Shown one piece after another: positions 1-7,974 of a stretch of DNA of 64,000 nucleotides. The notes under the pieces were generated by a model, which had not been told where the DNA came from, did no database searches, and saw only the letters and a program-made list of their open reading frames with translations. Every line of letters begins with the position of its first letter. The first letter of the stretch is position 1. The DNA lies in assembly GCF_051192575.1 (NCBI RefSeq), contig NZ_JBPJSQ010000013.1:10929-74928 (forward strand), given 5' to 3'. This stretch comes from Aestuariimicrobium soli (GTDB taxonomy: Bacteria > Actinomycetota > Actinomycetes > Propionibacteriales > Propionibacteriaceae). A program made the position numbers and the translations under genes.

Positions 1-340
1 CCGTTCCCGCCAGGGCGATCAGGATCAGCCGCAGCCACGACCAGTTGACCCGACGGCCGACGTTGAAGGCCGAGATGATCAAGATCATGTAGAGCCAGCC
101 GTGCGGCACACCCGTCCAGACCACGACGCGATCGTCATGCAGCAGGTACTTCATGGGAACACCCACGCACACCAGCACCACCAGCAGCACGCCCACCACG
201 TAGGCCATCACCCGGTAGAAGACCAACGACTTGCGAATGGTCGCCACGTCATCTGGGTGAATGGCGTCTGGGTCAATGGCGTCGGGGTCGAGCTCGTCCA
301 GAACCGGGTCAACAGCAGGGTCACCAGCGCGATCGTTCAC
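1..340 (-). CDS. DUF3817 family integral membrane protein (3' end beyond window)
   Basis: Reading leftward from a GTG at 340, the frame stays open to the window edge, giving 113 codons of an incomplete gene. The acidic N-terminus (many Asp-Pro pairs) is followed by a segment reading SLVFYRVMAYVVGVLLVVLV, then VPMKYLL, then a GVPHGWLYMILII helix. That order (YRVMAYVVG, a P-M-K-Y-L turn, HGWLYM) is the hallmark of the actinobacterial DUF3817 membrane proteins, whose function is unknown. The start codon overlaps the SURF1-like gene's stop (GTGA), so the two are translationally coupled and probably co-transcribed with ddl. No catalytic residues are apparent. Confidence 0.8.
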   Translation of the reverse strand, partial: MNDRAGDPAVDPVLDELDPDAIDPDAIHPDDVATIRKSLVFYRVMAYVVGVLLVVLVCVGVPMKYLLHDDRVVVWTGVPHGWLYMILIISAFNVGRRVNWSWLRLILIALAGT

Positions 341-1041
341 CCGTTCAGCCTACCCGGGCGCACCGAGCGCGAAATCACCACCGAACCGACGATCGCCACG
401 CCCGCGAACACCCACCACTGCAGCGCGTAGCCGGCGTTGCGGGTCGACTCCTGCCCATCGGGCAGCGTGACCGGCGCCGGCTTCAGCCCCTGACCGGTCG
501 CATCGGCGGCGCCCAGGTTCACGAAACCATTGATCATCGGCGTGGGCCAGCTCTGCACGAGTTCGGGAATGCGCAGCGAGGCTCGCACGGGGGAGTGGCC
601 GGCGTCCTGCAGCGGCACATCGGTCCGCACCGCCTCCTCCGAGGGCATCACCAACCCGGTCTGCGTCACCGTTCCCGCCGGGGGAGTGGGCGCGGTCACC
701 GACGGCGAGGCCACCGAACCCCGGACGACGGCCACCACCCGTCCATCGGTCGTGCGGAAGGCCGTGACGACGCGCAACGGGTACGCCGTGCCCACGAACA
801 GCTGCTGCTCGGGCAGATAGCTCCCGGTGAGCGTGACCTGTCGTCCGTAGAGGGCATCGACATTCGTCCCGGACGGCGCAGCGCTGGCCAGGGCGACGGG
901 CGGTTGGGCGGCGCGCTCCTCGGTCGCTTCCTTGCCGTGCAGTCGGGCGGTGCGCATCTGCCACAACCCCAACACGATCATCAGCACGGCCAGGGCCACC
1001 CCGACCATGATGATCATGGTCCGCTTGAGCGTGATGCTCAT
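337..1041 (-). CDS. SURF1-like cytochrome oxidase assembly protein
   Basis: A 234-residue protein with a membrane helix near residues 9-27 (MIIMVGVALAVLMIVLGLWQ) and a second near the C-terminus (YALQWWVFAGVAIVGSVVIS). The SURF1 pattern is visible: LGLWQ followed by a basic stretch, a central periplasmic domain with TGSYLPEQQLFVG, and the late GYALQWWVF motif. SURF1 proteins help assemble the haem a/copper centre of aa3-type cytochrome oxidase. I chose the ATG at 1041 because it overlaps the ddl stop as ATGA; a longer form from 1074 would run further into ddl. It sits between ddl and the DUF3817 gene on the same strand. Confidence 0.83.
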   Translation of the reverse strand: MSITLKRTMIIMVGVALAVLMIVLGLWQMRTARLHGKEATEERAAQPPVALASAAPSGTNVDALYGRQVTLTGSYLPEQQLFVGTAYPLRVVTAFRTTDGRVVAVVRGSVASPSVTAPTPPAGTVTQTGLVMPSEEAVRTDVPLQDAGHSPVRASLRIPELVQSWPTPMINGFVNLGAADATGQGLKPAPVTLPDGQESTRNAGYALQWWVFAGVAIVGSVVISRSVRPGRLNG

Positions 1042-1985
1042 CGCGAGGCGGCCTCCACGACCAACTCGCTGCACACCTTCCCCAGCTCCCGACCGGCGGC
1101 TGACAAGGCCAAAGGAACCGCCGAGGTCTCCGTCATGCCGGGCGCGACATTGCCCTCGATGAAGACGGGGTCGCCCGCGGAGTTGATCATGATGTCGATG
1201 CGACCAAGATCACGCAGGCCGAGGGCGCGGTAGGCCGACAGCGCCAGCTCCGAGCAGGCGGCGGCGATCTCGTCCGACACCTCGGCGGGCGTCACGAATC
1301 GGGTCGACCCGGCGGTGTAACGAGACGCATAGTCGTAGACCCCCGAGTCGGGACGAATCTCGACCGCGGGCAGCGCGACGGCGCTCTCACCCTCGCCCAG
1401 GACCGTCACCGTCACCTCGGTGCCCTCGATGAACTCCTCGACGACGGCCATCGACCCGTACGCGTAGGCGGCCACCATGGCGGCGGGCAGGTCGTCCGCC
1501 GTGGTGACCTTCGAGGCACCCAGGGCCGACCCGCTGCGCGACGGCTTGACCATCACGGGCAGTCCGAGCGTGCCGACGATCGACTCGACCAGGGCGGCCG
1601 CACCGAGCTCGCGGAAGATCTCGTGGGGGAGGGCGATCTGGCGGGGCGTCCGCACTCCGCGGGCGGCGACCACCGGGGTGGCGATCGACTTGTCGAAGGT
1701 CACCCGCGAGGCGGCCGCAGTGGCGCCGACGAAGGGCACGCCGAGCAGCTGGAAGACCTCGCGCAGGGCGCCGTCCTCACCGACCCCGCCGTGCAGCAGC
1801 GGGAACACCACCGCACCCTGGTGGCCGCGTAGCAGGTCGACCACCCCGGCGTTCACGTCGGACTCGATGACCTGGTGCCCCGCCTGGCGCAGGGCGATCG
1901 CCACCCGTCGCCCCGACCGCTGCGAGACGTCTCGTTCGTGGCTCAGTCCTCCGGCGAGGACGATCACCTCGGTCAGGTCGCTCAT
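1038..1985 (-). CDS. ddl: D-alanine--D-alanine ligase
   Basis: An ATP-grasp enzyme of 315 residues that joins two D-alanines for peptidoglycan precursors. The N-terminal domain has VIVLAGGLSHERDVSQRSG, the serine-containing substrate loop of Ddl enzymes, and FPLLHGGVGEDGALREVF. The ATP-grasp part shows PVMVKPSRSGSALG, VVEEFIEGTEVTVTVLG, a DYASRYTAGST lid and the metal-binding end GRIDIM followed by FIEGNVAPGMTETS. Family members usually carry VNTLPG where this has GNVAPG, so it is somewhat divergent and shorter than most. The start at 1985 is preceded by GGAG; the frame extends to 2012, but that would overlap the upstream aminotransferase stop. Confidence 0.87.
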   Translation of the reverse strand: MSDLTEVIVLAGGLSHERDVSQRSGRRVAIALRQAGHQVIESDVNAGVVDLLRGHQGAVVFPLLHGGVGEDGALREVFQLLGVPFVGATAAASRVTFDKSIATPVVAARGVRTPRQIALPHEIFRELGAAALVESIVGTLGLPVMVKPSRSGSALGASKVTTADDLPAAMVAAYAYGSMAVVEEFIEGTEVTVTVLGEGESAVALPAVEIRPDSGVYDYASRYTAGSTRFVTPAEVSDEIAAACSELALSAYRALGLRDLGRIDIMINSAGDPVFIEGNVAPGMTETSAVPLALSAAGRELGKVCSELVVEAASR

Positions 1986-2008
1986 GGGCTTCTCCACTCT
2001 CGTCGGGC

Positions 2009-3373
2009 TCAATTGACGTCGGGTGCGGGCCCCGGGTCGATGCCGTGCCGGGCCGTCGTCCGGATGCCGAAGGTGCGCTGCAGGTCGAGCTCGCGGCGCA
2101 TCACCTCGGCCAGCCTACGCACCCCCTCGCGGATGTTCGCCGGCGTGGGGTAGCAGAACGACAGCCGCATGTGACCCGAGCCGAACCCATCGGCGTAGAA
2201 GGCGGTGCCGGGGGTGTAGGCCACGCGGGCGGTCACGGCGCGGGGCAGCATCGCCTGCGAGTCGAGCCCGTCGGGCAGCGTCACCCAGACGAAGAAGCCG
2301 CCCGCCGGTTCGGTCCAGGTCGTGCCCTCGGGCATGTACTCGGTCAGGGCGGCGAGCATGGCGTCGCGGCGGGCCCGGTACATGTCCTTGAACGTGACGA
2401 TCTGCTGCTTCCAGTCGTGGTCGCGCAGATAGGCGGCGATGGCGAACTGGCTGAACACGGGCGGGCACAGCGTGGCCGCCTCCTGGGCGAGCGTGATCTT
2501 CTCGCGCACCGCGTGCGGAGCGAGCACCCAGCCCACCCGGAAACCCGGCGCGAACGTCTTCGAGAACGACCCGAGGTAGAGCACGCGCTCGTCCTCGATC
2601 GAGCGGATCGCGGGAATCGGCTCCGCATCCAGCGACAGCAGGCCGTACGGGTTGTCCTCGACGATCAGCAGGTCGAGCCGGTGGGCCAGATCGACCAACT
2701 GCTCACGACGCGCCCACGGCTGGGTGATGCCCGAGGGGTTGTTGTAGTTGGGGATCGTGTAGAGGAACTTCGGTTCCTTGCCGCGGGCGCGCACCGAGGC
2801 GACCGCCTGCTCGAGGGCGTCGGGCTGGATGCCGTCGTCGTCCATCGCGACGTGCACGACCTCGACCTCGTAGCTGCGGAAGGTCGTCAGCGCGCCGACG
2901 TAGCTGGGTGCCTCGACGATCACGACGTCGCCGGGGTTGCAGAAGATGCGGGTGACGAGGTCGAGGGCCTGCTGTGAGCCGCAGGTGACTACCACGTCGT
3001 CGGGGTGGGCGTGGATGCCCTCGAGCGCCATCACCTCGGTGATCGCCTCGCGAATCATCGGCTCGCCCTGGCCCGAGCCGTACTGCATGGCCTGCGGCCC
3101 GTTGGTGAGGATCAGGTTCGACAGCGACTCCGCTACCACGCCGAGCGGCAGGTCGGTGATGTTCGGCATGCCGCCGGCGAGCGAGACCACCTCGGGACGA
3201 TTCGCGACCGAGAACAGGGCCCGCACCGCCGAGGCGCGCATCGAGTGGGTGCGGTCGGCGTAGCGGTCGACGTAGTTGTCCAACCGGGTGTCCTGACGAG
3301 CCCCGGCGGCTGCGGCGGCGGCACCCTGGGAAGGTGTCGTCGCGGGCAGTTGCTGGGTCTGGTCATCAGTCAC
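2009..3373 (-). CDS. PLP-dependent fold-type I aminotransferase (2-aminoadipate/MocR-catalytic type)
   Basis: A 454-residue protein. After a disordered Ala/Gln-rich N-terminus it starts the family pattern with MRASAVRALF, then VVSLAGGMPN, QYGSGQGEPMIREAI, VVTCGSQQALDLV, the IPNYNNPSGI loop, DNPYG and the PLP lysine in LYLGSFSKTFAPGFRVGW. Such enzymes act on 2-aminoadipate, aromatic or branched amino acids; the exact substrate cannot be read from sequence. GTG at 3373 is chosen because the frame upstream runs into the divergent promoter region and codes for an implausible peptide. It is transcribed toward ddl, with 23 bases between its stop and the ddl start. Confidence 0.87.
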   Translation of the reverse strand: MTDDQTQQLPATTPSQGAAAAAAGARQDTRLDNYVDRYADRTHSMRASAVRALFSVANRPEVVSLAGGMPNITDLPLGVVAESLSNLILTNGPQAMQYGSGQGEPMIREAITEVMALEGIHAHPDDVVVTCGSQQALDLVTRIFCNPGDVVIVEAPSYVGALTTFRSYEVEVVHVAMDDDGIQPDALEQAVASVRARGKEPKFLYTIPNYNNPSGITQPWARREQLVDLAHRLDLLIVEDNPYGLLSLDAEPIPAIRSIEDERVLYLGSFSKTFAPGFRVGWVLAPHAVREKITLAQEAATLCPPVFSQFAIAAYLRDHDWKQQIVTFKDMYRARRDAMLAALTEYMPEGTTWTEPAGGFFVWVTLPDGLDSQAMLPRAVTARVAYTPGTAFYADGFGSGHMRLSFCYPTPANIREGVRRLAEVMRRELDLQRTFGIRTTARHGIDPGPAPDVN

Positions 3374-3488
3374 GCATCCCACTGTGCCGCATGTGGTGGC
3401 GACATACGATGGGCCTCGCGGGCAATGGGACGAGCTGGCCCGCCACGCGTCGAGGGACGAGGAGCGGTCTGCCGCAGGGAGGAGCCCG

Positions 3489-4151
3489 ATGAGCAAGCGT
3501 GTGGCAACGGTGACACCCGCCGACCTGCCCGACGTGCCCACCTGCGCCGGGGAGCACCCCGACGTGGTGACCGACGACGTCGCCTGGCCGCGGCTGGCCA
3601 TGGACCACCTCGGGCTGTGCGGCGTCAGCGCCCATCAGAACGGAGTGGTGGTCGCCTACGCGCTGGTCGCCCCCAGTTTCGCCGTGCCCGACGGGCACCC
3701 GCTGGCGAGCCCGCCGCGCACCGCCGATGCCGCCGCGCTGTTGACCCTGTGGGTGGACGAGTCCTACGCCCGCGTGGGGTGGGGGCGGCAGCTGATGCAG
3801 GCGCTGGCCGCCCGCCTGGTGGGTCAGGTGCAGGTCATCGAGGCCGCCGCCTCGGACCACGGCTCGACGTGTTGTGAGCCCTCGTCCGACCTGCTCGAGG
3901 GGATCGGGTTCGTGCCCACCGAACTGCCGGGTCGCTACCGCCTGCACCTCGACCGCACCGTGGCGGCGGAGGGATTGCTGCCGGGTGCGGTCGCGCGCGC
4001 GGCCGCCCGGATGGCCGCCTGGGTGCAGCAGCCCCGGCCGGCCTCGCAAGGCCGCCGGGAGAACCACCCGCAGCCCGGACTCGCCGGTCCCCGACTGGTC
4101 AGATCCCGACTGCCCAGGACCGGTGTGGTCAGCTTTCGCGGCGGAAGGTGA
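3489..4151 (+). CDS. GNAT-type N-acetyltransferase (putative)
   Basis: A 220-residue protein. The central part, LLTLWVDESYARVGWGRQLMQALAARLV, resembles the beta4 strand and acetyl-CoA pyrophosphate loop of GNAT enzymes, here V-G-W-G-R-Q-L in place of Q/R-x-x-G-x-G/A. It is followed by LLEGIGFVPTELPGRYRL, the usual ending in which GF precedes the last strand. Substrate unknown. The ATG at 3489 has GGGAGGAG just upstream, which decides the start. It is divergent from the aminotransferase. Its C-terminal tail is Pro/Arg-rich and overlaps the convergent OsmC gene by 23 bases, so the tail may be non-conserved. Confidence 0.72.
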   Translation: MSKRVATVTPADLPDVPTCAGEHPDVVTDDVAWPRLAMDHLGLCGVSAHQNGVVVAYALVAPSFAVPDGHPLASPPRTADAAALLTLWVDESYARVGWGRQLMQALAARLVGQVQVIEAAASDHGSTCCEPSSDLLEGIGFVPTELPGRYRLHLDRTVAAEGLLPGAVARAAARMAAWVQQPRPASQGRRENHPQPGLAGPRLVRSRLPRTGVVSFRGGR

Positions 4152-4566
4152 CCTCGGTCGGCAACTCGACCGTACGCGAGACGGTGCAGTCCTTCTCGTG
4201 ACTGAGCTTGATCAGGCGATCGACCAGACCGGCCGCCTGACGTGACGCCTCGTCGTCGCCGAACTCGACCCGGAAACTGACCTGCACGTCGGAGAGCCGG
4301 GCGCCACCGGTCTCGTCCTTGCCCTTCTCGGCGTCGACGGTGACCGCGAACGTCGTCGGTTCGGCCCGTCGTGAGGTGACCAGGTCGACGTCAACGGCCG
4401 AGCAGCCGGCGATCGCCGCCAGCAGCAGTTCCACGGGGGTGAACTCGGCGGTGCCTCCCGACCCGAAGTCGAGGCTGCCCCCGCGGGCGTTGGTGGCTCG
4501 GTAACGACCGGACTCGAGGCGAGCCAAGTCGATGCTTCGCCGGTTGCTGTCTGGATTGTCGCTCAT
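4129..4566 (-). CDS. OsmC/Ohr-family peroxidase-like protein
   Basis: A 145-residue protein with the OsmC fold signature FTPVELLLAAIAGCSAVDV (first catalytic cysteine C55) and a second cysteine near residue 127 (SHEKDCTVSRTV). These two cysteines reduce organic hydroperoxides in the family, usually with thiol help, which suits a location in the trx neighbourhood. The start overlaps the preceding gene's stop as ATGA, so it is the last gene of a trxB-trxA-membrane protein-OsmC run on the minus strand. It overlaps the convergent acetyltransferase tail. Confidence 0.85.
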   Translation of the reverse strand: MSDNPDSNRRSIDLARLESGRYRATNARGGSLDFGSGGTAEFTPVELLLAAIAGCSAVDVDLVTSRRAEPTTFAVTVDAEKGKDETGGARLSDVQVSFRVEFGDDEASRQAAGLVDRLIKLSHEKDCTVSRTVELPTEVTFRRES

Positions 4567-5177
4567 CGCGCCACCTGTTCTGCCACGGCGTGGGCCAGTT
4601 GGAGGAGTTCGGTGCGCGACGTGTCGCCGATGGCCACCACCAGGATGGCCGTGTCGTCGCGCTGGATACCGCAGCCCTCGGTGTTGAAGTCACCCGAGTA
4701 CCCGCACAGGGCGTCCCCCTGCGGGGTGAGGGCGTTCATGTTGGCCACGGTCATGAATTCGTCGAGGTTCTTGTACGGGCGACTCATCAGAACCACCGCG
4801 GCCTGCTTGCCGTCGGTGGAGTAGCGCGCCGAGACCGTGGTCTTCCCGTCGGACCCGGTGGACGGGGTGGCCCCCTCGGAGGCATCGCGGGAGTAGGCGC
4901 CCACGGTGACCGGCAGGTCGAGCGCCCACGTCGCACTCGGTGGCGGCGGGGTGACCGTGCTCGTCTGGGTCGCCGCCGGCGTCACCCGATTCACGACATA
5001 CGCACCGGCCGCGGCGACCAGCGCCAGCACCAGCGTCGCGATCAGCGTGATCAGCAGGGTCTTGCGGCGCGGCCCGGAATCCTCCTTGAGGGCGCGGGCG
5101 GGACGGTTGCGTCGTCCGGGCAGGCTGGTGCGGACGGGGGGAAGCCCCCCGTCGGATCGACGACCCGGCTCAGCCAT
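4563..5177 (-). CDS. Membrane-anchored protein of unknown function
   Basis: A 204-residue protein that I cannot assign. It has a basic, Pro/Arg-rich cytoplasmic N-terminus (about 38 residues), one transmembrane helix (LLITLIATLVLALVAAAGAY, about 40-59), a Thr/Pro linker, and an extracellular domain of about 120 residues with two cysteines (LCGYSG and GCGIQRDD) that could form a disulfide. Such Gly/Ser-poor soluble domains on a single anchor are common in actinobacterial cell-envelope proteins. It lies between trxA and the OsmC gene, stop-coupled to the latter (ATGA), which suggests an envelope or redox role, but that is inference from position only. Confidence 0.7.
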   Translation of the reverse strand: MAEPGRRSDGGLPPVRTSLPGRRNRPARALKEDSGPRRKTLLITLIATLVLALVAAAGAYVVNRVTPAATQTSTVTPPPPSATWALDLPVTVGAYSRDASEGATPSTGSDGKTTVSARYSTDGKQAAVVLMSRPYKNLDEFMTVANMNALTPQGDALCGYSGDFNTEGCGIQRDDTAILVVAIGDTSRTELLQLAHAVAEQVAR

Positions 5178-5207
5178 GTCGGACTCGTGTGGCCGTGGCG
5201 ACGAGAA

Positions 5208-5534
5208 TCAGTTGACGAACTCGTCGATCAGCTTCACCAGCGCATTGCGCGTCTTGCCGCCGGTGACCTGCTTGACGACCTGGCCGTCAACGAAGACCTG
5301 CAAGGTCGGCAGGCTCATCACGCCTTGTGAAGCGGGAATGACGGGGTTGGTGTTGGTGTCCATCTTGACGAAGGTGACCTGCTCGCCGAACTCGGCCGAC
5401 AGCTCGTCCAGAATCGGCGACATCTGCTTGCACGGCGAGCACCAGTCGGCCCAGTAGTCGACCAGCACGGGCTTGGACGACTTCAGCACGGTCTGCTCGA
5501 AGGTCTGGTCGGTGACCTCGGTGACGTTCGACAT
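5208..5534 (-). CDS. trxA: Thioredoxin
   Basis: A 108-residue thioredoxin of standard length: strand KPVLVDYWADW, the active site W31-C32-S-P-C35, then the cis-proline region MSLPTLQVFVDGQ. It reduces protein disulfides and is recharged by the thioredoxin reductase encoded 62 bases upstream. The usual active site is WCGPC; here Gly is replaced by Ser, which in other thioredoxins shifts the redox potential modestly. A start at 5534 is preceded by GAAAGG. The pairing trxB-trxA is the actinobacterial arrangement near the origin. Confidence 0.95.
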   Translation of the reverse strand: MSNVTEVTDQTFEQTVLKSSKPVLVDYWADWCSPCKQMSPILDELSAEFGEQVTFVKMDTNTNPVIPASQGVMSLPTLQVFVDGQVVKQVTGGKTRNALVKLIDEFVN

Positions 5535-5596
5535 CGGGAACCTTTCGGAGTGGGTGGCGCGGGGTCCAGTCTGCCAACCGGACGACGCTGGTGGGG

Positions 5597-6547
5597 TCAG
5601 GCGTGGGCTGCGTCGTGTAGCTCGGCGAGGAACTTCTCGGCGTCGAGGGCTGCCTGGCAGCCGGAGCCGGCCGCGGTGATGGCCTGCCGGTAGGTGTGGT
5701 CGACGAGGTCGCCACAGGCGAAGACGCCCGACAGGTTGGTGCGGGTGCTCGGGTGGGCGACCTTCACGTAGCCGGCGTCGTCGAGGTCGACCTGGCCGAC
5801 GAACAGCTCCGAGCGGGGGTCGTGGCCGATGGCCTCGAACAGACCCTGCACCTCGAGCTGGCGGGTCTCGCCGGTCTGGGTGTCGCGCAGGGTCAGCGAC
5901 TTCAGGGAGCCCTCGCCCTGCAGGTCGACGATCTCGGAGTTCCAGGCCATGTCGATCTTGGGGTCGTTCGCGACGCGATCGGCCATGATCTTCGAGGCCC
6001 GCAGCTCGTCGCGGCGGTGGATGAGCGTCAGGTTCTTGGCGAACCGGGTCAGGAAGGTGGCCTCCTCGGCAGCGGAGTCGCCGCCGCCGACGACCGCGAT
6101 GTCCTTGTCCTTGAAGAAGAAGCCGTCACAGGTGGCACACCAGCTCACGCCGCGACCCGAGAACGTGTCCTCGGCGGGAATGCCCAGGCGACGGTAGCCC
6201 GACCCGGTCGCCAGGATGACCGCGTGGGCCCGGTGCTGGGTGCCCTCGCCGTCGGTGACGAGCTTCACGTCGCCGGTCAGGTCGACCTCGGTGACGTCAT
6301 CGGTGATGATCTCGGCGCCGAACCGCTCGGCCTGCGAGCGCATGTTCGCCATCAACTCGGGGCCCATGATGCCGTCGGTGAAGCCGGGGAAGTTCTCGAC
6401 CTCGGTGGTGTTCATCAGGGCGCCACCGGCGTCGGTGGATCCCTCGATTACCAGGGGCTTGAGCTGGGCGCGGGCGGCGTAGACGGCGGCGGTCCAACCG
6501 GCGGGTCCGGAGCCGATGATGATCACGTCGCGGATGTCGTCACTCAT
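5597..6547 (-). CDS. trxB: Thioredoxin-disulfide reductase
   Basis: A 316-residue NADPH-dependent flavoprotein of normal length. It has the FAD-binding GSGPAGWTAAVYAARA at the N-terminus, the redox pair C137-A-T-C140 followed by DG, the NADPH-binding VVGGGDSAAEEATFL, and the terminal FAD motif GVFACGDLVDHTYRQAITAAGSGCQAA. It passes electrons from NADPH to thioredoxin. It is first of the trxB-trxA run and is divergent from the LacI regulator at 6692. In M. tuberculosis trxB2 lies just downstream of sigM and Rv3912; here the corresponding sigM gene is about 31 kb away. Confidence 0.96.
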   Translation of the reverse strand: MSDDIRDVIIIGSGPAGWTAAVYAARAQLKPLVIEGSTDAGGALMNTTEVENFPGFTDGIMGPELMANMRSQAERFGAEIITDDVTEVDLTGDVKLVTDGEGTQHRAHAVILATGSGYRRLGIPAEDTFSGRGVSWCATCDGFFFKDKDIAVVGGGDSAAEEATFLTRFAKNLTLIHRRDELRASKIMADRVANDPKIDMAWNSEIVDLQGEGSLKSLTLRDTQTGETRQLEVQGLFEAIGHDPRSELFVGQVDLDDAGYVKVAHPSTRTNLSGVFACGDLVDHTYRQAITAAGSGCQAALDAEKFLAELHDAAHA

Positions 6548-6691
6548 GGAGATGCTTTCCTTCGTTCAGGGCCCGGCCAGTCTAGTGCTCTGTGGACAAC
6601 GCCCGACCCCGGCGGGGCATTCCCCGACCCCGGTGGTCGTAGTGTGTGGCCGACGGCGACGAGTGCCCGATGGCGACGTGTAGGGAGTCAG

Positions 6692-7717
6692 ATGACCAGG
6701 ACAGGCGGACGAGTCACCCTCAAGCAGGTGGCCGAACGTGCGGGTGTCTCGTTGGCCACGGCGTCACGCGCCATCAATGGCTCGGGCACCCGGCAGGTCA
6801 ACGCCGACCTGGCCGACCGGGTGCTCACGGCGGCCGCCGAGCTCGACTACGTCGCCAACTCGTCGGCCCAGGCGATGGCGCGCGGCCGCACCAATGTTCT
6901 CGGGCTGATCATCGGAGACGTCGTCGACCCCTACTTCGCCTCCCTGGCGGCCGGGGTGATCGCCGAGGCGGCGGCATCGTCCTGCCTGGTGAACCTGGCC
7001 GTCACCGAGCGGGTCAGCGAGCGGGAGCGGGAGTTCGTCCGGTTGTTCGGTGCGCAGCAGGCCCGGGGGGTGGTGCTCGCGGGGTCGCGGCACACCGACT
7101 CGGAGAGCGCTCGCGAGTTGGCCCAGCAGGTGGCGGCGGTCGAGCAGGCGGGGGCCCGGGTGGTGAGCCTGGGGCAGTCGACGCTGGGGGGCGATGCGGT
7201 GGTGATCGCCAACGAGCAGGGAGCGAGCGATCTGGCGACCGAGCTGCTCGCCCTGGGGCACCGGCGGTTCGCGGTGCTGGCCGGCCCCGAGCACCTGCTC
7301 ACCCCCATCGACCGCACCCGGGGCTTCGTCGAGACCGTGATGGCCGCGGGCTGCCCCCGCCCCGAGATCGTGCACGGCGGGTTCAGCCGCGACGGCGGGC
7401 TCGAGGCCATGAACGAGTTGCTCGACCGTGGAACCGAGGCAACCTGTGTCTTCGGGGTGGCCGACGCGGTGGCCATCGGGGCCCTGACCGCCTGCCGGGC
7501 CCGCGGGGTGCGGGTGCCCGACGACCTGTCGCTGGCGGGCTTCGACGACATCCCCACGCTGCGCGACCTCGACCCGCAGCTCACCACGGTGCGCCTGCCG
7601 ATGGTCGAGGCCGGACGAGCCGCCGCCGCCCTGGCGCTGCGACCCATGGACGGAAAGCCGCGCACGATCGAGGTGCACGGTGAGGTCGTGGTGCGCGAGA
7701 GCACGCGCCGACTCTGA
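6692..7717 (+). CDS. LacI-family transcriptional regulator
   Basis: A 341-residue repressor. The LacI helix-turn-helix is complete: VTLKQVAERAGVSLATASRAINGSG, then the hinge helix region YVANSSAQAMARGRTNVLGLI. The periplasmic-binding-protein-like sensor follows, with the usual LGHRRFAVLAGP and DDLSLAGFDDIP motifs. ATG at 6692 is preceded by GGGAG; the open frame runs far upstream, but that is a shadow of trxB. It lies 257 bases before the oxidoreductase/DUF993/isomerase operon, in the same direction, and the gap contains an AAGCGCTT palindrome, so it is the likely repressor of that operon. Confidence 0.92.
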   Translation: MTRTGGRVTLKQVAERAGVSLATASRAINGSGTRQVNADLADRVLTAAAELDYVANSSAQAMARGRTNVLGLIIGDVVDPYFASLAAGVIAEAAASSCLVNLAVTERVSEREREFVRLFGAQQARGVVLAGSRHTDSESARELAQQVAAVEQAGARVVSLGQSTLGGDAVVIANEQGASDLATELLALGHRRFAVLAGPEHLLTPIDRTRGFVETVMAAGCPRPEIVHGGFSRDGGLEAMNELLDRGTEATCVFGVADAVAIGALTACRARGVRVPDDLSLAGFDDIPTLRDLDPQLTTVRLPMVEAGRAAAALALRPMDGKPRTIEVHGEVVVRESTRRL

Positions 7718-7917
7718 GCTGGCGCCGTCTTTGGGGCTGTTCAATCTCTGTGGCTGGCCGTCTCTGGGGCTCGACCCTGCAAGGTGGGGCGTCCACGCGG
7801 GGGTTCTGTAGCTGACAGCTACCGAGGGCCGCCGTGGCTGCCCCAGTTGGCGCCCTGCCGATGGTGTCCATTTCGCCAGCACCTGTTGTGCGTGCCGAGT
7901 CCGTGCGGCTACTCTCT

Positions 7918-7933
7918 GGGTAAGCGCTTTCCC
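7918..7933. promoter_or_regulatory. LacI-type operator before the oxidoreductase operon
   Basis: GGGTAAGCGCTTTCCC is a near-perfect palindrome centred on GCGC, with one mismatched pair. It lies 42 bases before the start at 7975. LacI-family operators are palindromes with a central CG and AA/TT flanks, which this fits. The rest of the 7718-7974 gap shows no gene and no clear terminator. The adjacent LacI gene is the obvious candidate binder. Confidence 0.72.
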
Positions 7934-7974
7934 AACGCCGGGAGAGCCACTGTCACCGTCACCCAGGAGTACGC

